DNA from: JBMZCV01 sp049613665
Lineage (GTDB): Bacteria; Bacteroidota; Bacteroidia; Chitinophagales; UBA2359
NCBI GenBank assembly: GCA_049613665.1
Contig: JBMZCV010000067.1
Coordinates: 1 to 23,924, forward strand
Direction: 5' to 3'
Length of the DNA stretch: 23,924 bases
Part shown: piece after piece, positions 23,401-23,924 of the stretch
Numbering within the stretch: position 1 is the stretch's first letter
How the letters are laid out: every line of letters starts with the position of its first letter
Notes under the pieces: generated by a model
What the model was told of the DNA's origin: nothing
Seen by the model: the letters and a program-made list of their open reading frames with translations, nothing else
Database searches by the model: none
Position numbers and translations under genes: made by a program

Positions 23401-23924
23401 AAATGATGCTCCATACGATATGCCAGATACGAGTACCGAAAGCACATCAGGCACATATGGCCCTTTTACGCTATTAGCGGTCAATGGCTGTGATAGCTTA
23501 GTTACGGTTGACTTGACGGTTAATCAAAATACGACCAACGACATTGTGGAGACACATTGTACGACTGAAAACTTTAGCTTAACGATAAATGGCGATATTT
23601 ACGACGAAAATACGCCGAGTGGAACGACGACTTTAGCGAACGCCAACAGTTTAGGTTGTGATAGCATTGTGAATGTAACACTTACCTTCATTGCCGAAAC
23701 CACCAACGATATTGTGGAGACACATTGTACAAATGAAAACTTTAGCTTAACTATAAATGGCGATATTTACGACGAAAATACGCCGAGTGGAACGACGACT
23801 TTAGCGAACGCCAACAGTTTAGGTTGTGATAGCATTGTGAATGTAACACTTACCTTCATTGCCGAAACCACCAACGATATTGTGGAGACACATTGTACAA
23901 ATGAAAACTTTAGCTTAACTATAA
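17483..23924 (+). CDS. Giant repeat-rich surface protein (adhesin-like), 3' end outside window
   Basis: One frame stays open from ATG 17483 to the window edge, at least 2147 codons. The signal peptide covers about residues 1-31 (ends FLQAQ). Residues 38-190 and 244-430 are two related domains: RIRLRVWVHKVWSNS...EMWEDD versus DLEVRLLGVWSDS...EVWEED. PKD/Ig-like domains follow (about 455-630). A beta-helix-type segment opening YVSPSGNDSNFGGPDSPMQT (from about 639) runs into a Gly/Asn-rich stretch (about 795-1060). A C-type-lectin-like domain (about 1120-1245) carries EPN at 1216-1218 and WND at 1235-1237. Further Ig-like modules lead to tandem GCDS-type repeats from residue 1803. Bacteroidota proteins of this build are usually exported by T9SS and used for adhesion, gliding or prey/substrate contact. 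That is inference, as the C-terminus is not visible. The carbohydrate-binding reading of EPN/WND rests on animal C-type lectins. Confidence 0.88.
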   Translation, partial: MKQTTTLNKIILFIFFSAFLLVANSQFLQAQTQYNDGRIRLRVWVHKVWSNSNCEDTGVQEYVYKDIRVRPRTDVLGTGWSPDGLNIRADGDENRWWNRTEWNGLQKPTGTGEFPMTEDGNGVLMMDIIYPSSSVPTQFDWAIGEMWEDDANNICTWPCDGTNSSWEYENSWCCGLYGDDSYIGYTNGLSANPFRGGPEGQIHYVQTDIEEDNFLTDTDKFAVLFGFQWDWVDELPDLCPAPKYSDGSNDMDLEVRLLGVWSDSDYDGGAECFFGVSSDEDLRVRYRSKDNLGGYGAWECINNTLGMSAFDQASPEWNVISPYTLLTETYPDGTTNHESFEIDFEVWEEDSWSFIFQCGADCTYDNTGACFGTASDEAHFLGSTSALDWRSSPPNTWNRLDIPLRANSSTYDNWTVWIEYRWGIGTPTITEYNEQDIVLCNSQTETINVETQNSTYYQWQYTTVTGDDVGQGDGDCPTNATWTDIAGEVCEDFTIACPHPDGDNGTRIYRLKMMNRNGVGSTSDAGDRLEIVYSECYRANCFPFAAPIQGAVCGQNAVGGAAYDFSVLQPPTIGATSNVTYSWSVPGASPSSGTGTAFTTTFPEGVGAYTITLTTESPCGNYTSTCTVNTTLDYCGYVYVSPSGNDSNFGGPDSPMQTLSAALVAASSSGGSRTHIRMLNGDYIETNPVDLISDITIEGGYSQTGLGMDWVLNNNSGTNIVFRGTESENDDIEHVIGLVANNANNWTLNNLHISTVDASGTTVSGNGKSNYAIYINGASNYTIKNCSVGSGSATDGIAGNGAIAGWSSSDTYDGRNGTAGSQGGNGIDECNGGCDPGGNGGAAGNSGLGGNGASNGGNGQNGGTGGQGHDDCGGCTGNNGSSTACATGGNGDCGNGNNGGSCNNANNGIAGNNGVLAYTNGYAVPNKGSNGSGGAGGGGGAGGAGGGKDTSGCDASGAGGGGGGGGAGGGAGAYGGTGGGCTFGIFVWNGGSGGSITNSQIMAGVAGNSGLGGVGGNGGSGGNGGSGNGCCDDVKSGGAGGSGSNGGNGGNGGNGSGGVRYAVASQSGTAPSVSGITINSSATGGSFTATPEISFNYNLGCTNSVIELIGKTAPPTLNAGGQNYTYVGNYGGHYYYQSTNNNDYATTTGHISTFQGQGATVYMATVNNAAENAVISQIATNQGTDLIIGYNDVGSEGNFVWQGANGSGYENWNGGEPNNVGNEDYTEIRGGDGLWNDIANSEPTLLEFEDLPNWNDLANWSNFGATGNLVNDITEILSSFGVSDDIANIYYSSTGDKDIVVSGNTFTCFVNIITDRTLPLIDPIESPICDNQIMLGSTSNNPNSDVAFQWTIQQMAVTGLNNPVPIYTSSLEDPGIVTLPENNGPNPVCYQIKLEVEDECCGWSIPVYTTVTIDPPLGDNIINEPVTTDFCSPNNAFAVVIDGEPTTGGAVNTPAICGISDHYEYEWYLIDGNNYTPLSSNTEDYVIPSGTLSEGIYNYIREIKSGVCDSTLSNVVTITVHANPEIIISPTTLELCEGASQQLSVNIIPGGGTITTSNTNWTGSGTGLFSPLDSTITATSVGNYTLNYNVTDSNGCQDTETIAIIVSPAPTITNIPSNIIICSGETASYNPEGTLASGTLYYSYTSTVISGSFSELSGNTDGALTVAPTTNFISDILTNTSNDDIIVEYTITPITDAPCVGEPIIWEVTVQPTPQMPLNATVTPTNACGNTGSLTLTTTEGLGTEINWYTGSCGDILVGSGSPLIISPTPNSTTTYYAAYVDDCDNITTCVSTTITINPSVNHTENVVICENDAPYDMPDTSTESTSGTYGPFTLLAANGCDSLVTVDLTVNQNIDHTENVVICENDAPYDMPDTSTESTSGTYGPFTLLAVNGCDSLVTVDLTVNQNIDHSENVVICENDAPYDMPDTSTESTSGTYGPFTLLAVNGCDSLVTVDLTVNQNIDHSENVVICENDAPYDMPDTSTESTSGTYGPFTLLAVNGCDSLVTVDLTVNQNTTNDIVETHCTTENFSLTINGDIYDENTPSGTTTLANANSLGCDSIVNVTLTFIAETTNDIVETHCTNENFSLTINGDIYDENTPSGTTTLANANSLGCDSIVNVTLTFIAETTNDIVETHCTNENFSLTI
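19863..20663 (+). repeat. Gly/Asn-rich low-complexity segment inside giant gene
   Basis: About 265 residues are dominated by GG, GN and GS steps (GGNGG, GGAGGGGG), encoded mostly by GGT, with clusters of Cys (DECNGGC, DDCGGC). Short non-repetitive islands such as CTFGIFVWNGGSGGSITNSQ interrupt it, as would turns of a beta-helix with long Gly loops. The GGTGGT runs make one strand G-rich and create many spurious overlapping frames. Confidence 0.85.
22889..23536 (+). repeat. Tandem repeat, 162 bp x 4 (54 residues)
   Basis: Units start at 22889, 23051, 23213 and 23375. Each encodes H(T/S)ENVVICENDAPYDMPD, then STSGTYGPFTLLA, then NGCDSLVTVDLTV. Units 3 and 4 are identical at DNA level over the shared ~150 bases. 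Units 1 and 2 differ at a few sites. The NGCDS...DLTV ending is typical of repeat domains in large Bacteroidota surface proteins. Near-identity indicates recent duplication or gene conversion. Confidence 0.95.
23534..23924 (+). repeat. Tandem repeat, 168 bp, two units plus partial third
   Basis: Units start at 23534, 23702 and 23870 (cut by the edge). Each encodes TNDIVETHCT-ENFSLTING, then DIYDENTPSGTTTL, then SLGCDSIVNVTLTF. Visible parts of units 2 and 3 are identical. It is a second, distinct repeat family sharing only the GCDS ending with the preceding 162-bp family. Confidence 0.93.

Noticed and set aside
22889..23924. CRISPR-like array
   Set aside because: Repeats are contiguous 162/168-bp units in an open reading frame, without spacers.

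Overview
The window comes from an AT-rich member of the Bacteroidota. Several independent signs support this. There is a ribosomal protein bTHX gene. Promoter elements of the TAnnTTTG type are present and Shine-Dalgarno sequences are absent. There is a PorE-like OmpA lipoprotein and a C-terminal type IX secretion (T9SS) sorting domain. Menaquinone appears to be made through futalosine. A giant Cys/Gly/Thr-rich surface protein carries GCDS-type repeats. Genus and order cannot be read from the sequence.

Layout. Positions 1-366 are non-coding and hold two short repeat elements. At 367-3729 (+) a 1120-residue protein joins an N-terminal caspase-like protease to a C-terminal alpha/beta-hydrolase (lipase-like) domain. 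It is followed by a MITE-like element (3760-3932) and a very long terminator hairpin. A minus-strand run of four housekeeping-type genes occupies 4050-6755; in transcription order these are a PTPS/QueD-family enzyme, allantoicase, a spermidine-acetyltransferase-like GNAT protein and KdsC. A plus-strand futalosine hydrolase (7014-7703) and a divergent N-degron aminoacyltransferase-like protein (8132-9166) follow. The latter converges on an MscS channel (9293-10108, minus) across a bidirectional terminator.

From 10346 the window becomes more accessory in character. It holds a 5'-truncated T9SS cargo gene (FnIII-like domain plus sorting domain, no start codon), a second copy of the MITE-like element, a lipoprotein of unknown function, a PorE-like TPR/beta-propeller/CRD/OmpA lipoprotein (12628-14727) and the bTHX gene (14866-15012). 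After these come an isolated minus-strand gene of unknown function (15261-15749), a small secreted protein (16531-17055), and a giant surface protein that starts at 17483 and runs off the right edge in one open frame (at least 2147 codons). That protein has a signal peptide, a duplicated N-terminal domain, PKD/Ig-like domains, a beta-helix segment interrupted by a ~265-residue Gly/Asn-rich stretch, a C-type-lectin-like domain with EPN and WND motifs, and two families of nearly identical tandem repeats (162 bp x4, 168 bp x>2).

How it fits together. The PorE-like protein, the truncated cargo and the giant adhesin-like protein all relate to T9SS surface display, though T9SS dependence of the giant protein is inferred because its C-terminus lies outside the window. 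Intergenic DNA is unusually rich in dispersed, self-complementary repeats: the MITE-like pair, a terminator hairpin family sharing a GGTRGYAG core, and a palindromic element with a GCTAAC...GTTAGC core present in at least three copies plus fragments. Together with the caspase-lipase fusion, these repeats are the least ordinary content of the window.
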